64,000 nucleotides of DNA, from the NCBI RefSeq assembly GCF_022601895.1, contig NZ_JAKVIO010000007.1, positions 62,001 to 126,000 on the forward strand, in the 5' to 3' direction. The notes beneath the pieces were generated by a model. The model made no database searches. It saw only the letters and a program-made list of their open reading frames with translations, and was not told the origin of the DNA. The stretch's first letter is position 1, and each line of letters starts with the position of its first letter. A program made the position numbers and the translations under genes. This document shows, piece by piece, positions 44,201-52,459 of the stretch. Source of the DNA: Sphingomonas sp. LaA6.9 (GTDB lineage Bacteria > Pseudomonadota > Alphaproteobacteria > Sphingomonadales > Sphingomonadaceae).

Positions 44201-47200
44201 GTAAATCTTGGCGATGGCAATGACGCGTTCATCGCAACGGGTGGCGCTGTGACGGGCAGTGTCAGCCTTGGCGGGGGTGATGACAGTTTCCTTGTGCGCG
44301 ATGGCGTCGCGACGGGTGTTTCGGGCACCATAGATGCGGGCGGGGGCCTCGATGCCTATGGCCGTTCCTTCACTTCCAGCGGCGACTATGCGCTGTCCGC
44401 GACCGCCAAGCCCGACGATTTCGAATTGTTCGCGGCCGAGGCGGCAGGGGAAGACACGCGCGTCAGGCTCTCCGCGACCGGGACGCTTGGCAGCGGAATG
44501 CGCCTGTTCGGCGATGGAGAGATCCAGAACACCGCCAATTTCAACGTCACGGGTCTGACCGACCAGCGCGCCGCCTTCGAAGTGACCGCGCTTCCCGATC
44601 AGTATGACGACACATTGAACCTCATCAACCGCGGCACGATCACCACCGATGTCCGCGGTGTAGAGGCGCGCTTCGGGCTCGGCGCCTTCGCCAATCACGG
44701 CACGATCGACGCTGCGCTCGGTGCGATCAGCGCGGAGGGCATCGCCTATAATGGCCGCTTCCGTTTCCAGAATACGGGCATGCTCACCTCGGGCGGGGGC
44801 GATGTCTCGACGGTTTCGCTCACCGTCTATGGCGCCGATGACGATGGCCTGGGCGTCGAATTCAGCAATAGCGGCACGATCCGCAACAGCGGCGACGCGA
44901 GCTATGATGGTGGCTCGCTCGCACTCGAGATCGACGTGCAGAGCGGCAACGGCAAGTTCGATAATAGCGGCACGATCGAGGCGGCGGGCAGGCTTGCGAT
45001 CGGCGGTCGCATCGAAGCCGACCGGGTCGACTTCAGCAACACTGGCACGATCCAGGCCAATGCTGCCGGCGGCGCGGCGCTGCTCATTTCGGCGGTTGGC
45101 GAAGCCGATCCCAAGGCGCCTTCGGCCGAGAATTGCGAAGAGACCACCACGCCTACGGTCGTCGCCAATATCCGCAATGACGGCATCATTCGCGCCAATG
45201 GCGGCGGCGTGACCGACGCGGGCGGGGATATCATGTCGGTCGGCCTTGGCGTGACCACGATCAGCGACAACACCATCGTTCGCGTCACCAACGGCGCCAA
45301 TGGCGTGATCGAGGCGACAGGCGCAAAGTCGGTTGCGATCGGCGTTGCGAGCGAGTTCCTTCCCGCGCTCACCGCGTCGACCCCGAACACCGGATCACGC
45401 GTCTTCGAACTCGCCAATGCGGGTACCATTCGCGGCGGCGCCGGCACCCGGTTCGTCCCTGGCGACACGGTCCATGATCGCGGCGCCGGATTGGGCGATG
45501 CCGCCGCAGCCAATGGCGGCTTCGTTGCAGGTGCGATCCAGACCGCGGGAACCACGGACAAGATCCGCAATCTTGCCGGGGGCGTCATCCAGGGCTCGGT
45601 CGATCTGGCCGATGGTGATGACGTCTTCGAGAATTACGGGCGTCTGGCCGGTGATCTGACGCTGGGTTCGGGCGCGGATACGCTGGTATTTGCAGCATCG
45701 TCGGTGTTCGAAGGCATTGCTTATGGCGGAGACGGCGTCGACACGCTGCTTGTCGATCTGTCCGGCAATGGCGCGATCAATTTCGATCTGTTCAAGGGCT
45801 TCGAGACGCTGAAGCAGAAGGGCTCAGGCACGCTCGCGATATCCGGAACCGCAGATCTGGCGACGCTGACGATCGCCAATTCAAACATCACCGTGGCCAC
45901 CGGCACACGCTTCGCGTCCACGGGGACGACCGCGCTCACGGGATTGGACGGCGATGAACGCCTCAATGTCGAGGGCATTGTGGCGGGCCATGTCGAGATG
46001 GGGGGCGGCGAGGATGTCGTGACGCTGGCGACGGGCGGCACGGTCGAGGGCCATATCAACCTCGGCGCAGGTGATGATCGCCTCATGCTGGCGGGTGGCA
46101 CCGCGACGGGCACGATCGACGGCGGCCTCGGCACCGACACGATCGGCTTCAACATTGCGGGCGACGTCAGCGCGATCCCCGACGTGATCAACTTCGAATC
46201 GCTCGACGTGTCGGGGGCGGGAACGCTGTCGCTGGCACTGGCGCAGAATTTCGACACGATCACACTGGGGTCCGGCTCTAACCTCGTGCTCAATCCGGGG
46301 ACGTCGATGCACGATGTCGGCAACATCATCGGCAATGACGGCGCACAAAACGTCACCATCAACACCCCGCTCACCGGCGGCGTGTCGCTGGGCGGTGGCG
46401 ATGACAGCCTGACCTTGGCGCTGAACGGTGCGCTCTCGGGGGCGCTTGATGGCGGGGCGGGCAATGACGTGCTCAACCTCAATCTCGGCGGCGCCTCGAC
46501 GATCGGCGGACTGGCTGGTTTCGAAACAGTCAATCTGGCGGGCGCCGCGCCGCTGACGCTGAACGGCGTGCTGGCGCAGGGGCAGGCGCTCAACTTCGAT
46601 GGCGGCGACAATCAGTTTGTCGTCGGCCCCGATGGTTCGATCCTCGGCACCGTCAATGGCGGGGCAGGGCGCGACAGCATCACCTTCGATCTGTCGGGCG
46701 GGGTGACCCAGAATCTGTTCGCCAGCCGCGCGACGGGCTTCGAGGATCTCGTTGCCAATGGTGCGGGCACGCTCATTCTCAGCGAGACTGCGGGTTATCA
46801 GTCGGTCGCGATCAACGGCGGCAATCTGACGCTGGCGGCGGGCGTGACGCTTGCTTCGGGCAATACCGTCTTCGACGGCGCGAACAATGTGCTGACGCTG
46901 GCGGGCGGCGCGTCGATCACCGGCCCGGTCGATGGCGGGGCGGGTACCGATCGTCTCGTGCTCCAGCAGGCGGCCAATGAGACGCGCAGCCTCAACTCGC
47001 TCGATTACAGCAATTTCGAGCAGCTCGAGACGGGCGGCACAGGCACGTTGCTTGTCGATGGCAATGCGAGCTTCGACAGCGTCGACATGTTCGGCAGCGG
47101 GCTGAGGATCGTCAACGGCGCGACGCTGACCACCGGCCAGCTCACGGGCTCGGCAGCTGCCAACACGCTCGAGATCTCGGGCGCGCTCAATGGCAATGTC

Positions 47201-48934
47201 GATCTGGGTGCGGGCGACGATCGCCTGATCATCGCCTCGCCCAATAGCGGCACGGGCACGCGCTCGGGCGGTGCGGGCAACGACACGCTCGAATTCCGCG
47301 GTGCTGGCACCAATGCATGGAACGGCGCGGGCTATAGCGATTTCGAAAATTTCGCGAATGGCAGCGGCACGCTCTCGATCACGGGCAATGTCGGCTTCCA
47401 GAACTTCGCGGTCACCGGCGGCCGCGTGATCGGTCAGGCGGGCACCACGATCACCTCGGCCAATTCGATCCTTGTCGGCCAGGGCGCGACCTTCGGATCA
47501 GCAGGCACGGTCAATGCGAGCATCGATGTGCGCGGCACGCTGTCGCCGGGCGCCTCGCCGGGAACGATGACGGTGAATGGCAATGTCGCCTTCGCATCGG
47601 GCTCGAACCTGCTTCTGGAACTGGCGCCCACGGGCCGCGACCTGCTCAACATCTCGGGCACGCTCAGCATCGCCTCGGGCTCGACGATCGACATCACCGG
47701 CGCGCTCAGCTCGGCACCCGGCGGCGCGATCGACCTCGTCGTCGCGGGTGGCGGGATCACCGGCGGCTTCACCACGATCAACAAGTCGCAGTCGGTCTTT
47801 GGCTTCGTCGCCCAGCGCGGCAACAAGATCCAGATCGTCGGCGAATTCGCCAATGACACGAGCTTCGGCACCAATGCGCAGGCTTCGATCGCCTATGCCA
47901 ATGCGGTGCTGGGTTCGGGCCAGAAGGTTGCGGCCTTCACCGCGGCGCTGCCCGATCTGGTCGACACACAGGGCAAGTCGCGTCAGGCGGCCTTTGCCCA
48001 GCTTACGCCCGAGGCCTATGCCTCGGCGAGCCGGATCGGCATCGACAATGGCCTGCTGCTCGCCGACAGCGCGCGCAGTCTGCGCTACACCATGCCCGAG
48101 GAACAGGGCCTGTTCGGCTTCGGCCAGGGGCTGTTCGGGCGCAGCGAGCTCGACGGCAACAAGACGACGGGCGCGTCGTCGGCCAATGGCGATGCCAGCG
48201 GGCTCATCGGCGGTATCGGCTACGGTTTCGGCAATGGCATGCGCGTGGGTGGCTTTATCGGCCATCTCGACAGTGAGCAGAAACTGTTCCACCTGAAGGC
48301 CAGCACCAGCGCCGACGGCTTTGTCGGCGGTGTTTTCGCCGACGCGCGGATCGGCGGCCTCGGTCTCCATGCGCTCGCCGCCTATGACGGCGCGGATGCG
48401 AAGACGACGCGTAACCTGCCGGGCAGGACGAGCGTCGCGGGAAGCTATGGCCTCAACAGCTGGCTGGTCGACCTTTCGGCAGATTACGATCTCGATGCGG
48501 GCGACATGACGGTGACGCCCAGGGCAGGGCTCACCTGGATCTCGACCAGGCGTGAGGGCGTCACCGAACAGGGGACCAGCGCGTTCGCGCTCAGCGTTCA
48601 GGGCAAGCGCACCGATGCCCTGTTCGCCGATGCCGGTATTACGCTGGGTGCGGAAACCAAAGTTGGTAATCTGCCGCTCAGTTCCTGGGTCGAAGCGGGT
48701 ATACGCCATATGCTCGATGGAGACGCCATCACCGCCAGCGGCGTGCTCACCGGCGTTACCGGAAATGGCGTGCTCACCGTGGCTGGCGTCGACCGCAGCA
48801 CCACCACAGCGCGCCTCGGTGCCGGCCTTGGCCTCGACCTTTCCGACTCGGTCCGGCTCAATGTCGGATATGTCGGCGAGTTTGGCGACGCCGAACGCCA
48901 CAACCTCAGCGGCGGGATCTCCGTGAAATTCTGA
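41279..48934 (+). CDS. Giant autotransporter adhesin-like protein (type Va secretion)
   Basis: A 2551-residue secreted protein. A long signal peptide (about 1-42, cut near APARA/EC) is followed by a passenger of roughly 2150 residues. Residues to about 1450 are beta-helix repeats built on N-x-G-T-I turns (NSGTIRNSG type); about 1450-2070 repeats glycine/aspartate motifs such as GGAGNDVLNL and LGAGDDRLII that resemble RTX calcium-binding nonapeptides. RGTLSPGASPGTMTVNG (about 2083) marks the junction domain; a helical linker leads to a C-terminal barrel (about 2300-2551) ending in SVKF, as expected for autotransporters. It is adjacent to the exopolysaccharide genes and likely coats the cell surface. 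No protease triad was seen. Confidence 0.92.
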   Translation: MSNSKSGSAGIGRVSRHGLMRASLLMSAAGFAIALSSAPARAECAPEGGAIFCSGIDDNGYVSNVTGQVTTVLSGAKVRKNAITNTAFYYDENGHLVVNGAVDGGDGDGVVAGPGRFVTIAVGKDGSISGQRGIAAVDEYVRYAISNAGMITGTAGPAIMIPDGSSGHIARFRNAATGQVVGGIDARFERIENEGLIDGGMQAGIRSSGAYYDQEIRNSGTIRSNAAGGAAIAASAVIDNSGTIEGSGDAVAIRADELELRNRAGAVVRGGNGVAIELTGAVFDETDIDNAGTIIGDVVSRGESNDRFVQRMGATVQGNISLGGGDDAFYFEQTGDVIAGGVSGAIDGGDGYDTFGVRVTKSGTVTLGDSLPAGFERYGVDLCGCDTDATIAAGSYTNGLLVSGEGDVVSYANITASGVRPLLEIRPTLEPDVDSDFGLSFTNKGVLDLTGTSPAAILIEAGAGGPLRRFVNDGTIRASGQFGKALDVEAFGDGTGPGFVNNGSITGASEFGSGVALNYTSAENNGSIVFTGTNQTALTMDGGSGLVNNVTGTIRGTLVGVNMSSGDIVNRGTIAGEQNTGIVAMNGTIVNDAGGVISGAVNAIRGFTSYSQLKIANKGTLNGAVDLGTAGTNNDIYWAAEGGTLSGQLKLSDGDKAIADISRLDRNGNFRMNDILAGGMISTGTVELWLRADRTQSANVVEASVDVAGKLVYEAAGADTVLTLGGPLDAGGAAQTATKTIHVAGDGKIDLVADIDMSGSGNSAVVVEDGGTGVWFNDAGKRLDLTLSGKIKGGSAAVHVDALQAGSVELAAGKGDISFAQGTGLRTGSGTQVLIGEGAAIRVTDAATPHNAIALEGNGSTIVNRGSIVEEGDAAASTPANRSLGVALRGSILTNEQTGKIDMIGSAVAVESGGVILNAGLIQSRGGIAIDASASTDETVIDNLAGGSIIGQGVAILGRGGSELIRNAGSITGDVNLGDGNDAFIATGGAVTGSVSLGGGDDSFLVRDGVATGVSGTIDAGGGLDAYGRSFTSSGDYALSATAKPDDFELFAAEAAGEDTRVRLSATGTLGSGMRLFGDGEIQNTANFNVTGLTDQRAAFEVTALPDQYDDTLNLINRGTITTDVRGVEARFGLGAFANHGTIDAALGAISAEGIAYNGRFRFQNTGMLTSGGGDVSTVSLTVYGADDDGLGVEFSNSGTIRNSGDASYDGGSLALEIDVQSGNGKFDNSGTIEAAGRLAIGGRIEADRVDFSNTGTIQANAAGGAALLISAVGEADPKAPSAENCEETTTPTVVANIRNDGIIRANGGGVTDAGGDIMSVGLGVTTISDNTIVRVTNGANGVIEATGAKSVAIGVASEFLPALTASTPNTGSRVFELANAGTIRGGAGTRFVPGDTVHDRGAGLGDAAAANGGFVAGAIQTAGTTDKIRNLAGGVIQGSVDLADGDDVFENYGRLAGDLTLGSGADTLVFAASSVFEGIAYGGDGVDTLLVDLSGNGAINFDLFKGFETLKQKGSGTLAISGTADLATLTIANSNITVATGTRFASTGTTALTGLDGDERLNVEGIVAGHVEMGGGEDVVTLATGGTVEGHINLGAGDDRLMLAGGTATGTIDGGLGTDTIGFNIAGDVSAIPDVINFESLDVSGAGTLSLALAQNFDTITLGSGSNLVLNPGTSMHDVGNIIGNDGAQNVTINTPLTGGVSLGGGDDSLTLALNGALSGALDGGAGNDVLNLNLGGASTIGGLAGFETVNLAGAAPLTLNGVLAQGQALNFDGGDNQFVVGPDGSILGTVNGGAGRDSITFDLSGGVTQNLFASRATGFEDLVANGAGTLILSETAGYQSVAINGGNLTLAAGVTLASGNTVFDGANNVLTLAGGASITGPVDGGAGTDRLVLQQAANETRSLNSLDYSNFEQLETGGTGTLLVDGNASFDSVDMFGSGLRIVNGATLTTGQLTGSAAANTLEISGALNGNVDLGAGDDRLIIASPNSGTGTRSGGAGNDTLEFRGAGTNAWNGAGYSDFENFANGSGTLSITGNVGFQNFAVTGGRVIGQAGTTITSANSILVGQGATFGSAGTVNASIDVRGTLSPGASPGTMTVNGNVAFASGSNLLLELAPTGRDLLNISGTLSIASGSTIDITGALSSAPGGAIDLVVAGGGITGGFTTINKSQSVFGFVAQRGNKIQIVGEFANDTSFGTNAQASIAYANAVLGSGQKVAAFTAALPDLVDTQGKSRQAAFAQLTPEAYASASRIGIDNGLLLADSARSLRYTMPEEQGLFGFGQGLFGRSELDGNKTTGASSANGDASGLIGGIGYGFGNGMRVGGFIGHLDSEQKLFHLKASTSADGFVGGVFADARIGGLGLHALAAYDGADAKTTRNLPGRTSVAGSYGLNSWLVDLSADYDLDAGDMTVTPRAGLTWISTRREGVTEQGTSAFALSVQGKRTDALFADAGITLGAETKVGNLPLSSWVEAGIRHMLDGDAITASGVLTGVTGNGVLTVAGVDRSTTTARLGAGLGLDLSDSVRLNVGYVGEFGDAERHNLSGGISVKF

Positions 48935-48980
48935 CCCCCCGCGCAAAGCAGACGCCCCAGGTCGTCAGCTATGCCGGATC

Positions 48981-49018
48981 GGCGGCGCCTCTCCCTCCAT
49001 GGAGGCGCCGCCTTTTTT
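48981..49018 (+). terminator. Intrinsic terminator of the autotransporter gene
   Basis: An 11-bp perfect GC-rich stem (48981-48991 with 49002-49012), 10-nt loop and six thymidines (49013-49018), 46 nt after the autotransporter stop. Classical rho-independent form. Confidence 0.92.
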
Positions 49019-49210
49019 CTGTCTGTCGGGTGATCGGACGCGGCCGGAATTTGCCGGACGGAGCTATGCTCTGAGAATTCTTTAACAAAATGGCGCGGAC
49101 AGGATGAAACTGGGAACTCGTATATAATTGTTTTCGCCTTATCATTCTCAGCCCTCGTCAGCAGGCTGTCGACAGCTTGCGGGGTGAACGTCGCTCTATC
49201 TGTTCCCATC

Positions 49211-49558
49211 CTAGCTGAGACGAGTGGCCATTCGCCAGCTTCGCACCGGCCACGCGCTCTCCTTCTCGGTCTCCTCGACTGTAAAGTAGAACTCCTTGAA
49301 GCGCTGCGCCTCCAAGAGGCGCAGTAGGTCGGAAAACTGCTCCCGCGTTACGTTGAGAAGAGGCTCAGCGACGGGAGGCCCGTATTTGCCTATAGCGATC
49401 CAGTATCCGGGTATTCGGCTTTCAGGGTGTCGGGGCCATAATCATTACGATACCAGGCCAGCGGAATTTCGGGGTCGGCATCAGTAAGGATGCGGGGACA
49501 ACCATATAGGGGAACTCCACACTTTGCCGCGGTGGCCCGGGCTGTACGACCTGCCCCA
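49211..49558 (-). pseudogene. Frameshifted remnant of an unknown gene
   Basis: On the minus strand two adjoining frames read like genuine protein: first CGVPLYGCPRILTDADPEIP then AWYRNDYGPDTLKAEYP, which runs into a stop at 49390-49392, and then, one frame away, GYWIAIGKYGPPVAEP followed by LLNVTREQFSDLLRLLEAQ, ending at a stop at 49211-49213. Joined by a single frameshift near 49400 they make one continuous product. No ATG lies upstream in frame; a further open segment (49481-49678) in another frame may be the broken 5' part. The family was not recognised. Confidence 0.5.
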
Positions 49559-49736
49559 GATTAACGCTGCCGCCGGCAGCTTAAACTCCCCCTTCTCGCG
49601 CGTACGTCGTGCCACGACTTCTTCTCCTTTGACTTTAGGGGGGCCATTCCCTTCCGGCTCTCCTAAATCTGGTCTCACAGCATGAATACCGGCCGGACCC
49701 TCGCAGGCGCGACCGGCAGAATGCGGTAGAAGCGCC

Positions 49737-50228
49737 TCAGGCCGCCTGATCGCGTTCGAAAACTTGCTCTTCGCTCAGGCGCAAGACTTCCGGCAGCCAG
49801 CCGGTCCCGGCGACTTCGCGAGCAGCAAGCGCTGCCAGTTCGGCCTTTTTCATCTTCGACCAGAACGGCGCAGCAGGTACGCCCTTTGCCTCGCATAGCG
49901 CCGCCACGATCTGCGCGCTGCTGATGCGCGAGAAGTAATTCTCGACGCCCGGCGTAAACGCGTGCGCCAGGTCGACCCCGAGCGCTCGCATCAGTCGGCA
50001 TGACGGATACGCGGGCTGTTCCGTGTCGCCTTTGCGGCGCACGGCATCGACACTCTCAGCTGCAATATAGGCCAGAAGCGCCAGCAAAGTATCGTGCGAC
50101 TGCTCAAGACACCAGATCCAGAAGGCCTCCGGTTCCTCCGGTAAGCGTTCGGCCCAGCTGGAGCGCGCATCATTATTGCAGCCAGGCCTATGTACAAAAT
50201 TCTGGCCGCCAACCATCCTTACGACCAA
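49737..50228 (-). pseudogene. ParB-like partition protein, C-terminal stump
   Basis: A 163-codon frame whose product from about residue 20 matches the C-terminal region of sphingomonad/plasmid ParB-type proteins: PEEPEAFWIWCLEQSHDTL, LAYIAAESVDAV, FTPGVENYFSRISSAQIVAAL and the ending AAREVAGTGWLPEVLRL. The ParB nuclease-like and helix-turn-helix domains are absent, since the frame starts abruptly in the hipBA promoter region. The first ~18 residues come from hip upstream DNA. It is best read as the 3' remnant of a plasmid or island partition gene truncated when the hipBA segment joined. Confidence 0.7.
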
Positions 50229-50243
50229 TCAAATGAACAAAAC

Positions 50244-50272
50244 TTGACTAGACGCCAGACTTATGGCACAAT
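50244..50272 (+). promoter_or_regulatory. Putative sigma70-type promoter of hipBA
   Basis: TTGACT (50244-50249) and CACAAT (50267-50272) are separated by 17 bp and are immediately followed by the palindromic operator, which would therefore cover the transcription start region and allow repression by HipB. Confidence 0.5.
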
Positions 50273-50290
50273 GTCCAAAATTCTGGACAT
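50271..50290. promoter_or_regulatory. Palindromic HipB operator
   Basis: ATGTCCA and TGGACAT form 7-bp arms of a 20-bp near-perfect palindrome (one mismatched central pair), 23 bp before hipB. Autorepression by HipB at such sites is known for the family; the link here is inferred from position. Confidence 0.7.
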
Positions 50291-50313
50291 GAAAAGGTCT
50301 CACGTCCACTCAA

Positions 50314-50667
50314 ATGAACAAAGCAGGTATAACCGTGCCCCGTCAGAGAAGCTACTCCAGAGTCACGCACCAGGCGCTCGCCATGCTCGGCAAGCTGATC
50401 CGCGTCGGCAGGGCCGAGCGCGGCCTGACCGCGCAGGAACTGGCGGACCGCGCCGGCATCAGCCGCACGACCTTATCCAGCATCGAAAAAGGCGCGCCGG
50501 GCCCTGAGATCGGCATCGTCTTTGAGGTCGCCTCAATCGTCGGCCTGCGCCTGTTCGACTATGACGAGCGCACGCTCCAGATGCACAATGCCCGTCTTGA
50601 CGAGAAACTGACGCTGCTGCCGAAGAGCGTCCGCCACGCCGTGAAGGAGGTCGATGATGACTTCTAA
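50314..50667 (+). CDS. hipB: HipB-type antitoxin (XRE-family helix-turn-helix)
   Basis: A 117-residue DNA-binding antitoxin. The Cro/C1 helix-turn-helix covers LGKLIRVGRAERGLTAQELA and GISRTTLSSIEKGAPGPEIG (about 24-65); an extra C-terminal helix follows. It should repress the operon by binding the palindrome upstream and neutralise HipA. ATG 50314 sits in the second copy of the TCAAATGAACAAA repeat. It overlaps hipA by 11 nt, with the hipA ribosome site (AAGGAGG) inside its end. Confidence 0.88.
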   Translation: MNKAGITVPRQRSYSRVTHQALAMLGKLIRVGRAERGLTAQELADRAGISRTTLSSIEKGAPGPEIGIVFEVASIVGLRLFDYDERTLQMHNARLDEKLTLLPKSVRHAVKEVDDDF

Positions 50668-51979
50668 GCCGGACGCTACCGAAGCCTTTGTCTGGATGTG
50701 GCTGCCCGGGGCAGCAGAACCGGTGGTCGCCGGCCGCCTCGACCAGGATGGCGAGCGCCTGCTCTTTACCTACGGTGCCAGCTACCGGCGCCGTAAGAGC
50801 GCCATTCCCATCTACGAGCCTGAACTCCCCCTCCAGGAAGGAGTCATCGCGCCCATCAACGGCTTGCAAATGGCAAGCTGCATTCGCGACGGCTCGCCGG
50901 ATGCCTGGGGCCGCCGGGTCATCATCAACAGGCTGACGGGCAAAAAGCCCGACGCTGCTCGCGTACCCGAGATCAGCGAGCTGACCTTTCTGCTCCAGTC
51001 AGGCTCCGACCGGATTGGCGCCCTCGATTTTCAGGCATCGGCCACAGAGTATGTCCCCCGCCTTGCCGCACAAGCCTCCCTTGACGAGCTTATGGAGGCA
51101 GCCGCCCTTATCGAAAAAGGCGTGCCACTGACCCCGGCACTCGACCAGGCCCTCAATCATGGCACGTCGATTGGCGGGGCGCGCCCCAAGGCGCTGATTG
51201 ATGACGGCGCAAAGAAATTCATCGCCAAATTTTCGGCAGCCAACGACACCTACAGCGTCGTGAAGGCCGAATTCATCGCGATGAAGCTGGCAGCCGCCTG
51301 CGGACTCAACGCCGCGTCCGTGTCGATGACCCGCGCCGCCCATAAGGATGTGCTGCTTATCGAGCGCTTCGACCGCACGCACACAAAGGATGGCTGGACG
51401 CGACGCGCCATGGTCTCAGCCCTGACCATGCTGGGCCTTGATGAGATGATGGCCCGTTACGCCTCCTACGAAGACTTGGCCGAACTCATTCGCCACCGCT
51501 TCACTGACCCCAAGGACACGCTGAAGGAACTCTATGGGCGGATCTGCTTCAACGTGCTGTGCGGCAATACCGACGACCATGCCCGCAACCATGCCGCCTT
51601 CTGGGATGGCAGGATGCTCACGCTCACGCCCGCCTATGACATCTGCCCGCAAGGGCGCACAGGCAACGAAGCCACGCAGGCGATGCTGATCAAGGGCGAT
51701 GGCCGTGCCAGCACGCTCGCCACTCTGCTGGCCGGCGCGCCGGATTATCACATGAAAGAAGCGGAAGCCGCTGCGCTTATAGAACATCAGATCACAACCA
51801 TCGCCCACCTCTGGCAAGAGATCTGCAACGAAGCAGACCTCAGTCCCGTCGATCGCAAGCTGTTCGCCCGGCGTCAGTTTCTCAACAGCTATGCGCTCGA
51901 CGGCCTCAATAACCACAAGGCGCTGCAGGATACCTTCCGCGCCGCACACAACACGCTGCTTGCCAGCGGAGGCGCCTGA
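50657..51979 (+). CDS. hipA: HipA-type serine/threonine kinase toxin
   Basis: A 440-residue kinase toxin; E. coli HipA phosphorylates glutamyl-tRNA synthetase to arrest growth. The protein has the N-terminal HipA domain (about 10-110), the phosphate-binding/autophosphorylation segment HGTSIGGARPKALI, the catalytic aspartate in the NTDDHARNHAA motif, and TPAYDICPQ (metal-binding aspartate). All key residues are intact, so the toxin looks active. ATG 50657 is best spaced from AAGGAGG; ATG 50654 is an alternative. It forms a two-gene operon with hipB within an otherwise decayed region. Confidence 0.92.
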   Translation: MTSKPDATEAFVWMWLPGAAEPVVAGRLDQDGERLLFTYGASYRRRKSAIPIYEPELPLQEGVIAPINGLQMASCIRDGSPDAWGRRVIINRLTGKKPDAARVPEISELTFLLQSGSDRIGALDFQASATEYVPRLAAQASLDELMEAAALIEKGVPLTPALDQALNHGTSIGGARPKALIDDGAKKFIAKFSAANDTYSVVKAEFIAMKLAAACGLNAASVSMTRAAHKDVLLIERFDRTHTKDGWTRRAMVSALTMLGLDEMMARYASYEDLAELIRHRFTDPKDTLKELYGRICFNVLCGNTDDHARNHAAFWDGRMLTLTPAYDICPQGRTGNEATQAMLIKGDGRASTLATLLAGAPDYHMKEAEAAALIEHQITTIAHLWQEICNEADLSPVDRKLFARRQFLNSYALDGLNNHKALQDTFRAAHNTLLASGGA

Positions 51980-52013
51980 ATATGACAGCGCCAAGGCAGC
52001 TCAAAAGGCGCGT

Positions 52014-52459
52014 ATGGCCGGGAGCGTTTCTCCGCTCCCTCGGCCATGCCTCATTGGCTGCGGAGCAGACCGCCTCCGGCATCAACTTCCTTGGCAGTCG
52101 CCATCAGGCGCCCTTTTCTTCCTCGGTGGGCGCGGCGCAGATCACCAGCGCACTGGGTTTCACACGATAGAAGTGCCGCTGGCTGGCGGCCAGATTCCAA
52201 GATTGGCCGGTGTTACACTGCACGATGCCGCCCGCTTCACCTCTGCGGCCAACCAAGCCTTCGGCGCCCACTTCCTCAAACAATTCGAGGCGGCGGCTGA
52301 CGAACTGACCGCGCTGTCCGAAGCGATAGCGCGCCTAGGCCAGCCCCGCCGCTACCCCGCCGCCTGCCTTCTCTCCCCCTTCCTCGCGCGCGCAACCACC
52401 GTAATGGAGTCATTACCAGAGACCATCCTTGACAGCGTGCTTTCAGAGGATCAGCAAAC
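52014..52459 (+). pseudogene. Unknown gene truncated by an IS3 end
   Basis: An open frame whose second half looks coding (LAGVTLHDAARFTSAANQAF, FLKQFEAAADELTALSEAIA, LGQPRRYPAACLLSPFLARA). It runs into what appears to be the terminal inverted repeat of the adjacent IS3 fragment at about 52460, so its true C terminus is lost. Its upstream half, after hipA, is less convincing and the start is uncertain. The family was not recognised; plasmid-type origin is likely from context. Confidence 0.4.
52016..52045 (+). terminator. Hairpin downstream of hipA
   Basis: GGCCG-GGAGCG pairs with CGCTCC-CTCGGCC across a 6-nt loop with a 2-nt bulge, 37 nt after the hipA stop. There is no U-run, so this is only a possible terminator or RNA-stabilising hairpin. 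Confidence 0.35.

Larger units (their letters stand above)
50191..50322. repeat. 81-bp-offset imperfect tandem duplication in the hipBA leader
   Basis: Two segments repeat at a constant 81-bp offset: the operator half TGTnCAAAATTCTGG (50191-50205 and 50272-50286, 14 of 15 bases) and TCAAATGAACAAA (50229-50241 and 50310-50322, 13 of 13). The second copy includes the hipB start codon. This is a decayed duplication of operator plus start region. Confidence 0.75.

Noticed and set aside
42890-44698. 602-residue minus-strand open frame
   Set aside because: It lies inside the autotransporter gene on the opposite strand and mirrors its repeats; no family resemblance.
41900-45100. CRISPR-like short repeats
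   Set aside because: The recurring AATAGCGGCACGATC words are codons of N-S-G-T-I turns in the autotransporter, irregularly spaced and in frame; no cas genes are present.
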